Source of the DNA: Sporomusa sp.
GTDB lineage: Bacteria; Bacillota_C; Negativicutes; Sporomusales; Sporomusaceae
NCBI GenBank assembly: GCA_029256645.1
Contig: JAQSXM010000051.1
Location: forward strand, 1 to 12,768
Direction of reading: 5' to 3'
DNA: 12,768 nucleotides
The translations under genes and the position numbers were made by a program. This document shows positions 1 through 7,822 of this stretch, one piece after another (the stretch's first letter is position 1; the number at the start of each line of letters is the position of its first letter). Under the pieces are notes generated by a model, which did not search any database, had not been told where the DNA came from, and worked only from the letters and a program-made list of their open reading frames with translations.

Positions 1-1
1 C

Positions 2-472
2 TTAGACATATCTGCTCCAACAAATGAGTTTACTCAGCAACTCGAACAAACTGCAGATTTAGTAGTTAAGCGGTTGGAGGATGAGGCAACACAGCTTGAA
101 TTGTTATTAGATGAAGCTGAGGCAAAGATTGAAGTGCTTAGCCAACAGATTGAAGATGCCAATAAAATCATTGAACAATTAATCAAATTAGAAAATAATC
201 AGGTTTTTATGACCGAAAATAATCAGGTTATTGTACCGGCTGCCGGTATTAGTGATACACCGCTAGCATTTGGTCAATTTGAAATGGTCAAGCCTTTTAA
301 TACAGCGGATACAACTGATAAAAAGACAGTGACTAATGACCCGGTGAACCTCGAAAAGCACCGGCTTACTATTGCAATGGCGGATCAGGGCTATAATGTG
401 ACTGAAATTGCTAAGTCTACTGGAATGGGGAAAGGCGAGATAATGCTTCTTTTACAGTTGCATAAAAAATAG
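2..472 (+). CDS. SwrB-like (DUF6115-type) coiled-coil/HTH protein, 5'-truncated by window edge
   Basis: The reading frame is open from base 2 to the TAG at 470-472, giving 156 visible residues, so the true start lies upstream. An in-frame TTG at 74 has no ribosome binding site and should not be taken as the start. The visible N-terminal part is acidic, Gln/Glu/Leu-rich and heptad-like (QLELLLDEAEAKIEVLSQQI), predicting a coiled coil. A low-complexity linker follows. The last ~35 residues contain a small helix-turn-helix-like segment (DQGYNVTEIAKSTGMGKGEI). A membrane anchor, a coiled coil and this C-terminal motif, placed just before rpsB, is the layout of Bacillus SwrB, a swarming/flagellar assembly factor at the end of the fla/che operon; the anchor would be outside the window. 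Family placement rests on position and the C-terminal motif, not on a search. Function in this organism is inference. Confidence 0.6.
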   Translation, partial: LDISAPTNEFTQQLEQTADLVVKRLEDEATQLELLLDEAEAKIEVLSQQIEDANKIIEQLIKLENNQVFMTENNQVIVPAAGISDTPLAFGQFEMVKPFNTADTTDKKTVTNDPVNLEKHRLTIAMADQGYNVTEIAKSTGMGKGEIMLLLQLHKK

Positions 473-518
473 ATTTAATTGGCAAAATAGGCAAAAAAGT
501 TTTTTTAAGACATGTCAC

Positions 519-547
519 TTGTTATCGGCAGCTACTTGTGCTATACT
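519..547 (+). promoter_or_regulatory. Sigma-A type promoter for rpsB-tsf
   Basis: The -35 box TTGTTA (519-524) and the -10 box TATACT (542-547) are separated by exactly 17 nt. The -10 is preceded by TGC, forming an extended -10. The predicted transcription start is near 554, leaving a leader of about 100 nt before rpsB. This is the best promoter match in the window and separates the ribosomal genes from the upstream motility-type gene. Confidence 0.75.
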
Positions 548-553
548 AATTTT

Positions 554-652
554 TGGTGTTATCACTCACGTAATCTAATTTTGCTACTGTGCCAAATTGG
601 TGAAAGCAAAAAATGCGGATTGCGGCGGTAAATTAACAGGAGGTGTAATTTT
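554..652 (+). promoter_or_regulatory. rpsB 5' leader, candidate autoregulatory structure
   Basis: The untranslated leader between the predicted start site and rpsB contains a 7-bp stem, TTTTGCT (579-585) with AGCAAAA (605-611). Its loop carries CCAAATTGG. The Shine-Dalgarno AGGAGGTG (638-645) sits 7 nt before the ATG. Leaders upstream of rpsB are known in several bacteria to bind S2 for feedback control. Whether this one matches a known S2 leader family cannot be decided by eye. Confidence 0.3.
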
Positions 653-1351
653 ATGTCGGTTATTTCCATGAAGCAGCTTTTGGAAGCCGGTGTTCATTTC
701 GGACATCAAACCAGAAGGTGGAACCCCAAAATGGCCCCGTACATATTTACGGAGCGTAATGGTATTTACATTATTGATCTACAGAAAACAGTTAAAAAGG
801 TAGAGGAAGCGTATAATTTTGTACGCGATTTGTCTTCTCAGGGACAAACCATGTTGTTTGTAGGCACTAAGAAACAAGCTCAAGAAGCTGTAAAAGAGGA
901 AGCTATCAGATGTGACATGTTTTATGTTAATGAGAGATGGCTTGGTGGTATGCTGACTAATTTCCAGACTATTCAAAAGCGCATTAACAGATTGCGTGAA
1001 CTTGAAGATATGGAAGCAAAAGGTATGTTTGAAGTGTTGCCTAAGAAAGAAGTAATTACGTTGCGTCATGAGATGGAACGATTGCAGAAATTTCTTGGCG
1101 GCATAAAGAATATGCACAAACTTCCCGGTGCTCTCTTTATTATTGACCCAAGAAAAGAACGGATTGCGGTGGCTGAAGCTCGCAATTTGGGAATTCCTAT
1201 CGTAGGTATTGTTGATACTAATTGTGATCCTGATGAAATTGATTATGTTATTCCCGGTAATGACGACGCTATCCGCGCTGTCAAGCTACTTACCGCAAAA
1301 GTTGCTGATGCCATCTTAGAAGGTCGCCAAGGCGAACAGATGGCTGAGTAA
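653..1351 (+). CDS. rpsB: 30S ribosomal protein S2
   Basis: Encodes 232 residues, close to the usual 230-250 for bacterial S2. S2 is a late-assembling small-subunit protein near the head-body junction that helps recruit S1, where S1 exists, and shapes the mRNA exit region. Near the N-terminus is the signature [20 protein letters not shown], followed by [13 protein letters not shown]. The middle has FVGTKKQAQ and [12 protein letters not shown], and the C-terminal third has [14 protein letters not shown] and VDTNCDPD; all are hallmark S2 stretches. The ATG is preceded by a near-perfect AGGAGGTG, and the gene has its own promoter. tsf follows after 71 nt containing a strong hairpin. The pairing rpsB-tsf is nearly universal in bacteria. 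Confidence 0.98.
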   Translation: MSVISMKQLLEAGVHFGHQTRRWNPKMAPYIFTERNGIYIIDLQKTVKKVEEAYNFVRDLSSQGQTMLFVGTKKQAQEAVKEEAIRCDMFYVNERWLGGMLTNFQTIQKRINRLRELEDMEAKGMFEVLPKKEVITLRHEMERLQKFLGGIKNMHKLPGALFIIDPRKERIAVAEARNLGIPIVGIVDTNCDPDEIDYVIPGNDDAIRAVKLLTAKVADAILEGRQGEQMAE

Positions 1352-1365
1352 ACTATTATCTGCAG

Positions 1366-1402
1366 ATTAAAGGTAAGGGGCTTTTGCCCTCTTACCTTTA
1401 AT
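1366..1402 (+). promoter_or_regulatory. rpsB-tsf intercistronic hairpin (attenuator or processing site)
   Basis: A 16-bp stem with one bulged T (1390): 1366-1377 pairs with 1391-1402, GGGC 1378-1381 pairs with GCCC 1386-1389, and the loop is TTTT. Only TTTAATAAT follows rather than a run of T, so full termination is unlikely. Partial termination, RNase processing or 3'-end protection of rpsB mRNA would each fit. The stem ends a few bases before the tsf ribosome binding site GGAGG (1410-1414). Confidence 0.7.
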
Positions 1403-1422
1403 AATCGTTAGGAGGATTTAAA

Positions 1423-2070
1423 ATGATAACAGCTGAAATGGTTAAAGAATTACGGGAACGTACTGGCGCTGGTATGATGGATTGTAAAAAAGCGTTGAGC
1501 GAAACTAACGGGGATATGGAAAAGGCTGTTGATTTTTTGCGTGAAAAAGGATTGGCAGCTGCTGCAAAAAAAGCTAGCCGGGTTGCTTCTGAAGGGCTTG
1601 TAGAAGCTTATATACATGGGGCAGGACGTATTGGCGTTTTACTCGAAGTTAACTGTGAGACTGACTTTGTAGCGAAAACTGATGGTTTTAAAGCATTGGT
1701 GCGGGATATAGCTATGCAAATAGCGGCTGCAAATCCTACTTATGTTACTCGGCAAGAAGTACCTGAAGAAATACTGAATCATGAAAGAGAGATACTTCGT
1801 GCTCAGGCTCTTAACGAAGGTAAACCGGCCCATATTGTTGAGAAAATGATTGAAGGCCGTTTGGAGAAATTCTATAAAGAAGCCTGTTTATTAGAACAAC
1901 CTTTCATCAAGGATTCAGACAAAACTATAACTCAGTTAATTACTGCAAGTGTGGCCAAAATTGGCGAAAACATCTCGGTTCGCCGCTTTACCAGATATCA
2001 TTTAGGTGAGGGTATCGAGAAAAAGGCCAACGATTTTGCGGCTGAAGTAATGGCTGCGGTTAAGAAATAA
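1423..2070 (+). CDS. tsf: Translation elongation factor Ts (short form)
   Basis: EF-Ts releases GDP from EF-Tu so that EF-Tu can reload with GTP and aminoacyl-tRNA. Residues 1 to about 55 form the UBA-like N-terminal domain, with the family pattern [17 protein letters not shown] and a [17 protein letters not shown] tail. The nucleotide-exchange motif TDFV is at residues 80-83 in [13 protein letters not shown], and the C-terminal region retains [13 protein letters not shown]. At 215 residues it is much shorter than E. coli or Bacillus EF-Ts (about 280-295) and close to the Thermus-type length, meaning one core subdomain is missing. Such short forms occur in clostridia and relatives, so this looks native rather than damaged. 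Start ATG follows GGAGG by 8 nt. A terminator abuts the stop codon. Confidence 0.97.
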   Translation: MITAEMVKELRERTGAGMMDCKKALSETNGDMEKAVDFLREKGLAAAAKKASRVASEGLVEAYIHGAGRIGVLLEVNCETDFVAKTDGFKALVRDIAMQIAAANPTYVTRQEVPEEILNHEREILRAQALNEGKPAHIVEKMIEGRLEKFYKEACLLEQPFIKDSDKTITQLITASVAKIGENISVRRFTRYHLGEGIEKKANDFAAEVMAAVKK

Positions 2071-2095
2071 GAGAACACTTCGTGTTCTCTTTTTT
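2071..2095 (+). terminator. Rho-independent terminator of rpsB-tsf
   Basis: Perfect 8-bp stem GAGAACAC (2071-2078) with GTGTTCTC (2082-2089), a TTC loop, then TTTTTT (2090-2095). It begins on the base after the tsf stop codon. Confidence 0.9.
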
Positions 2096-2141
2096 CTAAA
2101 AAAATATTGTTCCAAATAAAGGATTTATTCACTGTTTGTAG

Positions 2142-3454
<1,313 letters not shown>

Positions 3455-3458
3455 CAGA

Positions 3459-3659
3459 TTGGATACAGTTGCGCAACCTCTATCTAAGGTTATCTATCAA
3501 TTGGAACAAGCTAATCTTCAATATACCGTTACAGTTACTAAGCCGTCACGAGAGACGTTCCAAATGCAAGATGATCTTTTTGTTATTAGGCAGCAATTAG
3601 ATGATGCTGGTATTTACAATTTAACGGTTGCTGCAAAAATGGGAAAGGAGGTGTTTTAA
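3459..3659 (+). CDS. Unrecognised 66-aa protein between frr and ferredoxin
   Basis: I do not recognise this protein. It encodes 66 residues, with no membrane segment, signal peptide or cysteine. It looks like a compact mixed alpha/beta fold: an amphipathic N-terminal helix (LSKVIYQLEQANL), a strand-like YTVTVTK, and a charged region MQDDLFVIRQQLDDAGIY ending in NLTVAAKMGKEVF. The start is TTG at 3459, with GGAAGTG (3445-3451) 7 nt upstream; the gap from frr is 4 nt. Its last codons carry the Shine-Dalgarno of the following ferredoxin, so the two are likely co-translated. Same-strand packing without gaps and a good ribosome binding site argue that it is real. A role linked to the ferredoxin is possible, but only from position. 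Confidence 0.7.
   Translation: MDTVAQPLSKVIYQLEQANLQYTVTVTKPSRETFQMQDDLFVIRQQLDDAGIYNLTVAAKMGKEVF
3644..3653 (+). promoter_or_regulatory. Ferredoxin Shine-Dalgarno embedded in upstream ORF
   Basis: AAAGGAGGTG, an ideal ribosome binding site, ends 9 nt before the ferredoxin ATG. It lies inside the last codons of the 66-aa ORF (stop at 3657-3659), which suggests coupling and strong ferredoxin translation. Confidence 0.8.
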
Positions 3660-3662
3660 GTA

Positions 3663-3833
3663 ATGGCCTACAAAATTACAGACGACTGTGTTGCATGTGG
3701 TTCTTGCGCTGCAACTTGTCCGGTTGAAGCCATCAAAGAAGGTGAGCCAATTTACACCATCACTGATGAATGTGTTGAGTGTGGCGCTTGTGCGGCAGTT
3801 TGCCCAACTGGTGCAATTAAAGCTCCGGAATAA
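3663..3833 (+). CDS. 2[4Fe-4S] clostridial-type ferredoxin
   Basis: This 56-residue protein is a small soluble low-potential electron carrier. It has two cluster motifs: C9-x2-C12-x2-C15-x3-C19-P and C37-x2-C40-x2-C43-x3-C47-P. The two halves (DDCVACGSCAATCPVEAIK and DECVECGACAAVCPTGAIK) are near repeats of each other, the classic internal duplication of clostridial ferredoxins of about 55 residues. The start ATG follows AAAGGAGGTG; the stop TAA is part of the downstream hairpin. In anaerobes such ferredoxins serve pyruvate:ferredoxin oxidoreductase, hydrogenase and many Fe-S enzymes. IspG, encoded about 4 kb downstream, needs such a donor, which makes it one plausible partner; this is inference. 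The gene is separated from uppS by a hairpin, so it may end the pyrH-frr transcript. Confidence 0.95.
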   Translation: MAYKITDDCVACGSCAATCPVEAIKEGEPIYTITDECVECGACAAVCPTGAIKAPE

Positions 3834-3866
3834 TTTAAATCCCCCTCGTAAGAGGGGGTTTAAATT
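3832..3866 (+). terminator. Hairpin terminator or attenuator after ferredoxin
   Basis: Stem CCCCCTC (3841-3847) with GAGGGGG (3852-3858), loop GTAA, extended by AATTTAAA (3832-3839) pairing with TTTAAATT (3859-3866) if T3840 is bulged. The total is about 15 bp. The trailing tract is broken (TTTAAATTT), so termination may be partial and some readthrough into uppS is likely. The outer arm includes two bases of the ferredoxin stop codon. Confidence 0.7.
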
Positions 3867-3884
3867 TGGTATTGGTTGGCTAAC

Positions 3885-3914
3885 TTTACTAGATTTCGGG
3901 GATAATTTTGTAAT
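3885..3914 (+). promoter_or_regulatory. Weak candidate promoter for uppS operon
   Basis: TTTACT (3885-3890) and TGTAAT (3909-3914) are 18 nt apart, downstream of the ferredoxin hairpin and about 20 nt before the uppS ribosome binding site. The match is only fair. The location is what makes it worth listing, since the long run from uppS to proS needs either a promoter here or readthrough. Confidence 0.25.
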
Positions 3915-3947
3915 GATGACAGTTAAAGTTTAGCGGAGGGGCTTAGT

Positions 3948-4730
3948 GTGTGGAATAACTGGTTTAGTAGAAATGAGACTAAGGAACACAATAATTATAA
4001 TAATATTGATACTGATAAACTCCCCCGGCATGTAGCTATAATTATGGATGGCAATGGGCGTTGGGCCCAAAAAAAAGGATTTCCTCGTGCGTTGGGTCAT
4101 CGGGCTGGTGCTGAAACCCTGCGTGAAATTGTTAAAGCAGCTTCAGAGATTGGAATACAGGTCCTTACTGCGTATGCATTTTCTACTGAAAACTGGCGGC
4201 GACCGACCGACGAAGTTGATTTGCTTATGACTTTGCTGGCAGATTATCTTGATAATGAGATTAACGAACTTCACCAGAATAATGTAAAGCTTCACTTTAT
4301 CGGCAAGGTAGATGAACTGGCTCCGAAATTACAGATCAAAATTGGAAAAGCCCAGGCGCAGACTGCTCACAATACTGGCTTAATTTTAAACCTTGCCGTA
4401 AACTACGGAGGACGGGCTGAGCTTTTGCGTGCTGTTAAAATAATTGCTGAAAAAGTAGCACATAAAGAACTGAGAGTCCAAGATATTGATGAGTCAATTA
4501 TTGAAGACAATTTATATACTGTTGACCTGCCAGCGCCAGATTTATTAATCAGGCCGAGCGGAGATTTTCGTATTAGTAATTTTTTATTATGGCAAATGGC
4601 GTACACTGAATTTTGGTTTACAGATATTAATTGGCCGGATTTTAAACCAGAGCACTTGGTGCAGGCGATACATGAGTTTCAGCAGCGGGAACGTCGGTTT
4701 GGCGGTATTAAAAATACGAGAAAACGGTAG
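3948..4730 (+). CDS. uppS: Undecaprenyl diphosphate synthase (cis-prenyltransferase)
   Basis: Adds isopentenyl units in cis to farnesyl diphosphate to make C55 undecaprenyl diphosphate, the carrier lipid for peptidoglycan and other envelope polymers. The 260 residues fit the family (about 240-260). The catalytic signature HVAIIMDGNGRWAQ holds the essential Asp34. It is followed by GHRAGAETLREI and LTAYAFSTENWRRP (flexible loop), then RPSGDFRISNFLLWQ (202-216) and AYTEFWFTDINWPDF. The usual Glu in the RxSGE segment is Asp206 here, a conservative change. The first ~25 residues are polar, Asn-rich and not conserved. The start is GTG at 3948, with GGAGGGG 6 nt upstream. cdsA begins on the next base after the stop. 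Confidence 0.96.
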   Translation: MWNNWFSRNETKEHNNYNNIDTDKLPRHVAIIMDGNGRWAQKKGFPRALGHRAGAETLREIVKAASEIGIQVLTAYAFSTENWRRPTDEVDLLMTLLADYLDNEINELHQNNVKLHFIGKVDELAPKLQIKIGKAQAQTAHNTGLILNLAVNYGGRAELLRAVKIIAEKVAHKELRVQDIDESIIEDNLYTVDLPAPDLLIRPSGDFRISNFLLWQMAYTEFWFTDINWPDFKPEHLVQAIHEFQQRERRFGGIKNTRKR

Positions 4731-5567
4731 GTGCCTACATTGCTTGGTATGCGTATTCTAACAGCAGTTATTGGAATACCGGTAGCTGTATATATTATTA
4801 ATTACGGGGCATGGATATTTGCTGCTGCTGTAGCATTCTTGGCGCTGATTGCATGGCATGAGTTTTCTAAAATGATGGTTGCTAAGAATATAAAGGTTCA
4901 ATATAATATCGGGTTTTTAGGCATTGTTTTAGTTTTGGGTTGTGCCTGGCTTGGTAATGCACAGGAATTAATTATGGTAATGCTTCTGCTTGTTTTAGTA
5001 ACAATGGTCAAAACCGTATTGTGCAATAAAAGTTTTGGAATTATTGAAGCAGCTGTTACCCTTTTAGGGACCTTATATGTGAGCTTGCCATTTGCTCACT
5101 TGATATTGCTGCGGTTCACCGAGCAATATCAATATATACCTACGGTATTAGGCAGTTTGTCTACTGGTGCAGCCTATTTATGGTTAGCTTTTATTGGGAC
5201 ATGGGCCAGTGATACGCTGGCTTATTTTGTCGGCTCAACGCTTGGGCGTCACAAGTTATGTCCTGCTATCAGTCCGGGAAAAACCTATGAGGGAGCAGCC
5301 GGAGGGTTAGTTGGCAGCATTGCTGGTGTAACTGCAATGGGAACACTATGTGGCTTGCCGATTATGCACACTTTAATATTAGGCTTATTGGTAGGTATTG
5401 CAGCTCCTTTAGGTGACCTTACGGAATCTTCCCTGAAACGCTTTACAGGGGTTAAGGATTCAGGAAATCTTCTACCAGGTCATGGTGGCGTGCTTGATCG
5501 TTTTGATGCCATTATGTTTGCTGCTCCAGTCGTATATTATTATGTTAGAGTTTTTATTATAGTTTAG
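4731..5567 (+). CDS. cdsA: Phosphatidate cytidylyltransferase (CDP-diglyceride synthase)
   Basis: Makes CDP-diacylglycerol from phosphatidic acid and CTP, the branch point for all membrane phospholipids. It is an integral membrane protein: hydrophobic segments run through residues 8-45, 60-95, 105-127, 145-170, 190-225 and 258-278. The family region DTLAYFVGSTLGRHKLCPAI runs into SPGKTYEGAAGG (residues 161-192). The C-terminal signature GDLTESSLKRFTGVKDSGN continues to LPGHGGVLDRFD (228-259), carrying the Asp residues needed for Mg and CTP. Length 278 is typical. The start is uncertain: GTG 4731 directly follows the uppS stop without a clear ribosome binding site, TTG 4740 lies 6 nt after TAGGTG, and ATG 4749 is also in frame. 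All three keep the first membrane segment. Confidence 0.95.
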   Translation: MPTLLGMRILTAVIGIPVAVYIINYGAWIFAAAVAFLALIAWHEFSKMMVAKNIKVQYNIGFLGIVLVLGCAWLGNAQELIMVMLLLVLVTMVKTVLCNKSFGIIEAAVTLLGTLYVSLPFAHLILLRFTEQYQYIPTVLGSLSTGAAYLWLAFIGTWASDTLAYFVGSTLGRHKLCPAISPGKTYEGAAGGLVGSIAGVTAMGTLCGLPIMHTLILGLLVGIAAPLGDLTESSLKRFTGVKDSGNLLPGHGGVLDRFDAIMFAAPVVYYYVRVFIIV

Positions 5568-5591
5568 AATTTAGACAGGAGATCCTTTTTT

Positions 5592-6752
5592 ATGCAACAT
5601 GTCGCAATTTTAGGAAGTACTGGATCAATAGGTACTCAGGCATTAGATGTTATTGCTGCTAATCTGGATAGATACAAGGTCACTGTTTTGGCTGCTTATA
5701 AAAACGACAAGTTGCTGGCAGAACAAATAGAATATTTTAAGCCTCAACTTGCCGTTTTAATTGATAAACAAGCCGCTGAGCGTATGGTTAGTAGATATCA
5801 TGGGCCAACAAAAATATTAGCGGGTGAAGAAGGTCTGCTGGAAGCAGCTACATTTCACCAAACAGATACAGTTTTAACAGCACTTGTCGGTTTTGCCGGA
5901 CTTAATCCCACTATTGCCGCAATAAAAGCCAAAAAAAACATCGCACTGGCAAATAAAGAAACCTTGGTGGCAGCCGGTGAATTTGTCATGTCTTTGGCTA
6001 AACAGTACAATGTCAACATTTATCCTGTTGATAGTGAGCATAGCGCAGTTTTTCAGTGTCTTCAAGGAGAAAATAAAAAACAAATACGACGTATTATATT
6101 AACGGCATCGGGGGGGCCATTTCGGGGACGAACCGCTTTAGAGCTGGAGGATGTGACTGTAGCTGACTGTTTACGCCACCCTAACTGGTCGATGGGACAA
6201 AAGATTACCATTGATTCAGCAACATTGGCTAACAAAGGCCTGGAAGTTATTGAGGCAAGATGGTTATTCGGGGTAGAATACGAGCAAATTGACGTTTGTG
6301 TTCATCCTCAGAGTATCATTCATTCGATGGTCGAATTTATTGATGGCAGTGTTATCTCGCAAATGGGTATGCCTGATATGCGACTTCCAATCCATTATGC
6401 TTTATCATACCCGGAACGGATGCCTTCGAATTGTCCGCGTCTTGATTTTTCTTCTTTGTCAGCTTTGACATTCGAGGTGCCTGACACTGTTAATTTTCCT
6501 GCGTTAAGGTTAGCTTATGAAGCAGGAAAAGGGGGCGGTACAATGCCCTGTGTTTTCAATGCGGCCAATGAAGTAGCAGTGTATGCTTTTTTGAATAATG
6601 AAATCAGTTTCCTTGATATCCCCAAGGTAATAGGCTATACTATGGAAAGCCATACAATTGTGCATAATATCGATCTAAATCAGATATATATAGCAGATAC
6701 TTGGGCGCGGCGTTGTGCACGGCAGGTAGTGGCAGATTTCAGAAAACGGTAA
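5592..6752 (+). CDS. dxr: 1-deoxy-D-xylulose 5-phosphate reductoisomerase
   Basis: Second enzyme of the MEP isoprenoid pathway: rearranges and reduces DXP to MEP with NADPH. It is the target of fosmidomycin. The 386 residues match the family. Visible are the dinucleotide-binding GSTGSIG (8-14), NIALANKETLVAAG, and the metal-binding PVDSEHSA with Asp147 and Glu149. The substrate-loop region LTASGGPFRG and HPNWSMGQKITIDSATLANK follow, with Asn214, Lys215 and Glu218 corresponding to E. coli N227, K228 and E231. The ATG is preceded by AGGAGA 9 nt upstream. It sits 24 nt after cdsA and 24 nt before rseP, within one packed operon, so substrate supply (Dxr, IspG) is co-encoded with its use (UppS). 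Confidence 0.98.
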   Translation: MQHVAILGSTGSIGTQALDVIAANLDRYKVTVLAAYKNDKLLAEQIEYFKPQLAVLIDKQAAERMVSRYHGPTKILAGEEGLLEAATFHQTDTVLTALVGFAGLNPTIAAIKAKKNIALANKETLVAAGEFVMSLAKQYNVNIYPVDSEHSAVFQCLQGENKKQIRRIILTASGGPFRGRTALELEDVTVADCLRHPNWSMGQKITIDSATLANKGLEVIEARWLFGVEYEQIDVCVHPQSIIHSMVEFIDGSVISQMGMPDMRLPIHYALSYPERMPSNCPRLDFSSLSALTFEVPDTVNFPALRLAYEAGKGGGTMPCVFNAANEVAVYAFLNNEISFLDIPKVIGYTMESHTIVHNIDLNQIYIADTWARRCARQVVADFRKR

Positions 6753-6776
6753 CATATTTGAAGGGTTGGTGAAAAT

Positions 6777-7808
6777 TTGTCTACATTTGTAGCGACTATT
6801 TTTGTTTTTGGTTTATTGATTTTATTTCACGAGCTTGGTCACTTTATTACCGCTAAAAGTGTCGGTATGAGGGTTGATGAGTTTGCTATCGGTTTTGGTC
6901 CGAAGCTAATAAGCCGGAAAATCGGAGAAACAGTCTACTCCATACGTATTATACCATTGGGGGGCTTTAATAAGATTGCTGGTATGGACCCTGAAGAAGA
7001 GCAGGATGAACGTTCATTCAGCGCTAAGCCAATTTGGGCTAGGATGCTGGTCATCGTGGCTGGTTCAGCTATGAATTTTGTGTTGCCTATTATTCTGCTG
7101 TTCATTGTATTTATGAGCGCTGGTGTTGATACCCCTTCAAATCAGCCCTTAATAGGTGCTATTTTCCCCGAAAAACCGGCGGCTGTCGCTGGCTTGCTGC
7201 CAGGTGACCGGGTAACTGCGGTAAATGGGTCACAAATAGATTCTTGGCGTCAGTTTGTCAGCGTTATTCAGGGTAATGCCGGATCTAAGCTTACTATAAC
7301 TTACTCACGGGGTTCTGAGACCGGAAAAACCGCCATACTTACCCCTGAATATGAAGAAAAAGGTAAACGAGGCATCATTGGTGTGACTCCGCAAATTGAT
7401 AAGTACCAACCAGGAATATTAGAAGCGGCAGGTTTGGCTGCTAAACAAACCTACGTCGTAGCTCAGAGTATGCTTGTTGGTATTGGAGAAATGATTACAG
7501 GCAAGACGGCAGCTGATGTTGCAGGGCCGATTGGTGTGGCTCAAATGGCAGGCGAGGTAGCTCAACTTGGTATAATTCCTCTGTTGCAATTTGCAGCTTT
7601 TTTAAGTATAAATTTAGGATTAATTAATCTTCTGCCAGTTCCGGTATTAGATGGTGGGCATGTCGTAACCCTGGCTGTTGAAGGTATTAGAGGTAAGCCT
7701 CTTGATAAAAATCAAATGCAGTTTATACAAATGATTGGTTTTGCCTTGCTGATGCTTCTGTTTGTTGTGGCAACTTTTAAGGATATATCACGATTAAAAT
7801 TGTTTTAA
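6777..7808 (+). CDS. rseP: RseP-family site-2 intramembrane zinc metalloprotease
   Basis: Membrane-embedded protease of the S2P family that cuts transmembrane proteins such as anti-sigma factors or signal-peptide remnants. The first membrane helix carries HELGH with zinc ligands His18 and His22 and catalytic Glu19. The third ligand is expected at Asp292 in the late LDGGH motif (NLGLINLLPVPVLDGGH). Between them lies one PDZ domain at about residues 122-192 (GAIFPEKPAAVAGLLPGDRV), compared with two in E. coli RseP. A C-terminal membrane segment (IGFALLMLLFVVATF) follows. Length 343 suits the single-PDZ Firmicutes form. Start is TTG 6777, chosen because the first helix begins at once and GGTTGGTG lies just upstream. 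dxr-rseP-ispG is a common gene order in Firmicutes. Substrate is unknown here. Confidence 0.95.
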   Translation: MSTFVATIFVFGLLILFHELGHFITAKSVGMRVDEFAIGFGPKLISRKIGETVYSIRIIPLGGFNKIAGMDPEEEQDERSFSAKPIWARMLVIVAGSAMNFVLPIILLFIVFMSAGVDTPSNQPLIGAIFPEKPAAVAGLLPGDRVTAVNGSQIDSWRQFVSVIQGNAGSKLTITYSRGSETGKTAILTPEYEEKGKRGIIGVTPQIDKYQPGILEAAGLAAKQTYVVAQSMLVGIGEMITGKTAADVAGPIGVAQMAGEVAQLGIIPLLQFAAFLSINLGLINLLPVPVLDGGHVVTLAVEGIRGKPLDKNQMQFIQMIGFALLMLLFVVATFKDISRLKLF

Positions 7809-7822
7809 GCTGGTGAGAGAGT

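Noticed and set aside
74..76. TTG at 74 as the start of the first gene
   Set aside because: No ribosome binding site is present, and the frame is open to the window edge with matching composition; the gene is cut at the 5' end.
779..1117. Minus-strand ORF of 112 aa and other antisense ORFs (for example 11942-12256, 9886-10158, 7805-8068)
   Set aside because: They lie opposite well-identified genes, have no ribosome binding sites or recognisable motifs, and have typical shadow composition.
3688..3933. 81-aa ORF overlapping the ferredoxin in another frame
   Set aside because: It reads across the ferredoxin gene and its hairpin out of frame; the 56-aa ferredoxin with eight cysteines in two clusters is clearly the real gene.
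4069..4076. Runs of eight A in uppS (also in dxr near 5931 and proS near 9043) and seven G in dxr near 6110 as frameshift or phase-variation sites
   Set aside because: The correct frame continues intact through each, with conserved motifs on both sides; there is no downstream structure or alternative product to support programmed slippage.
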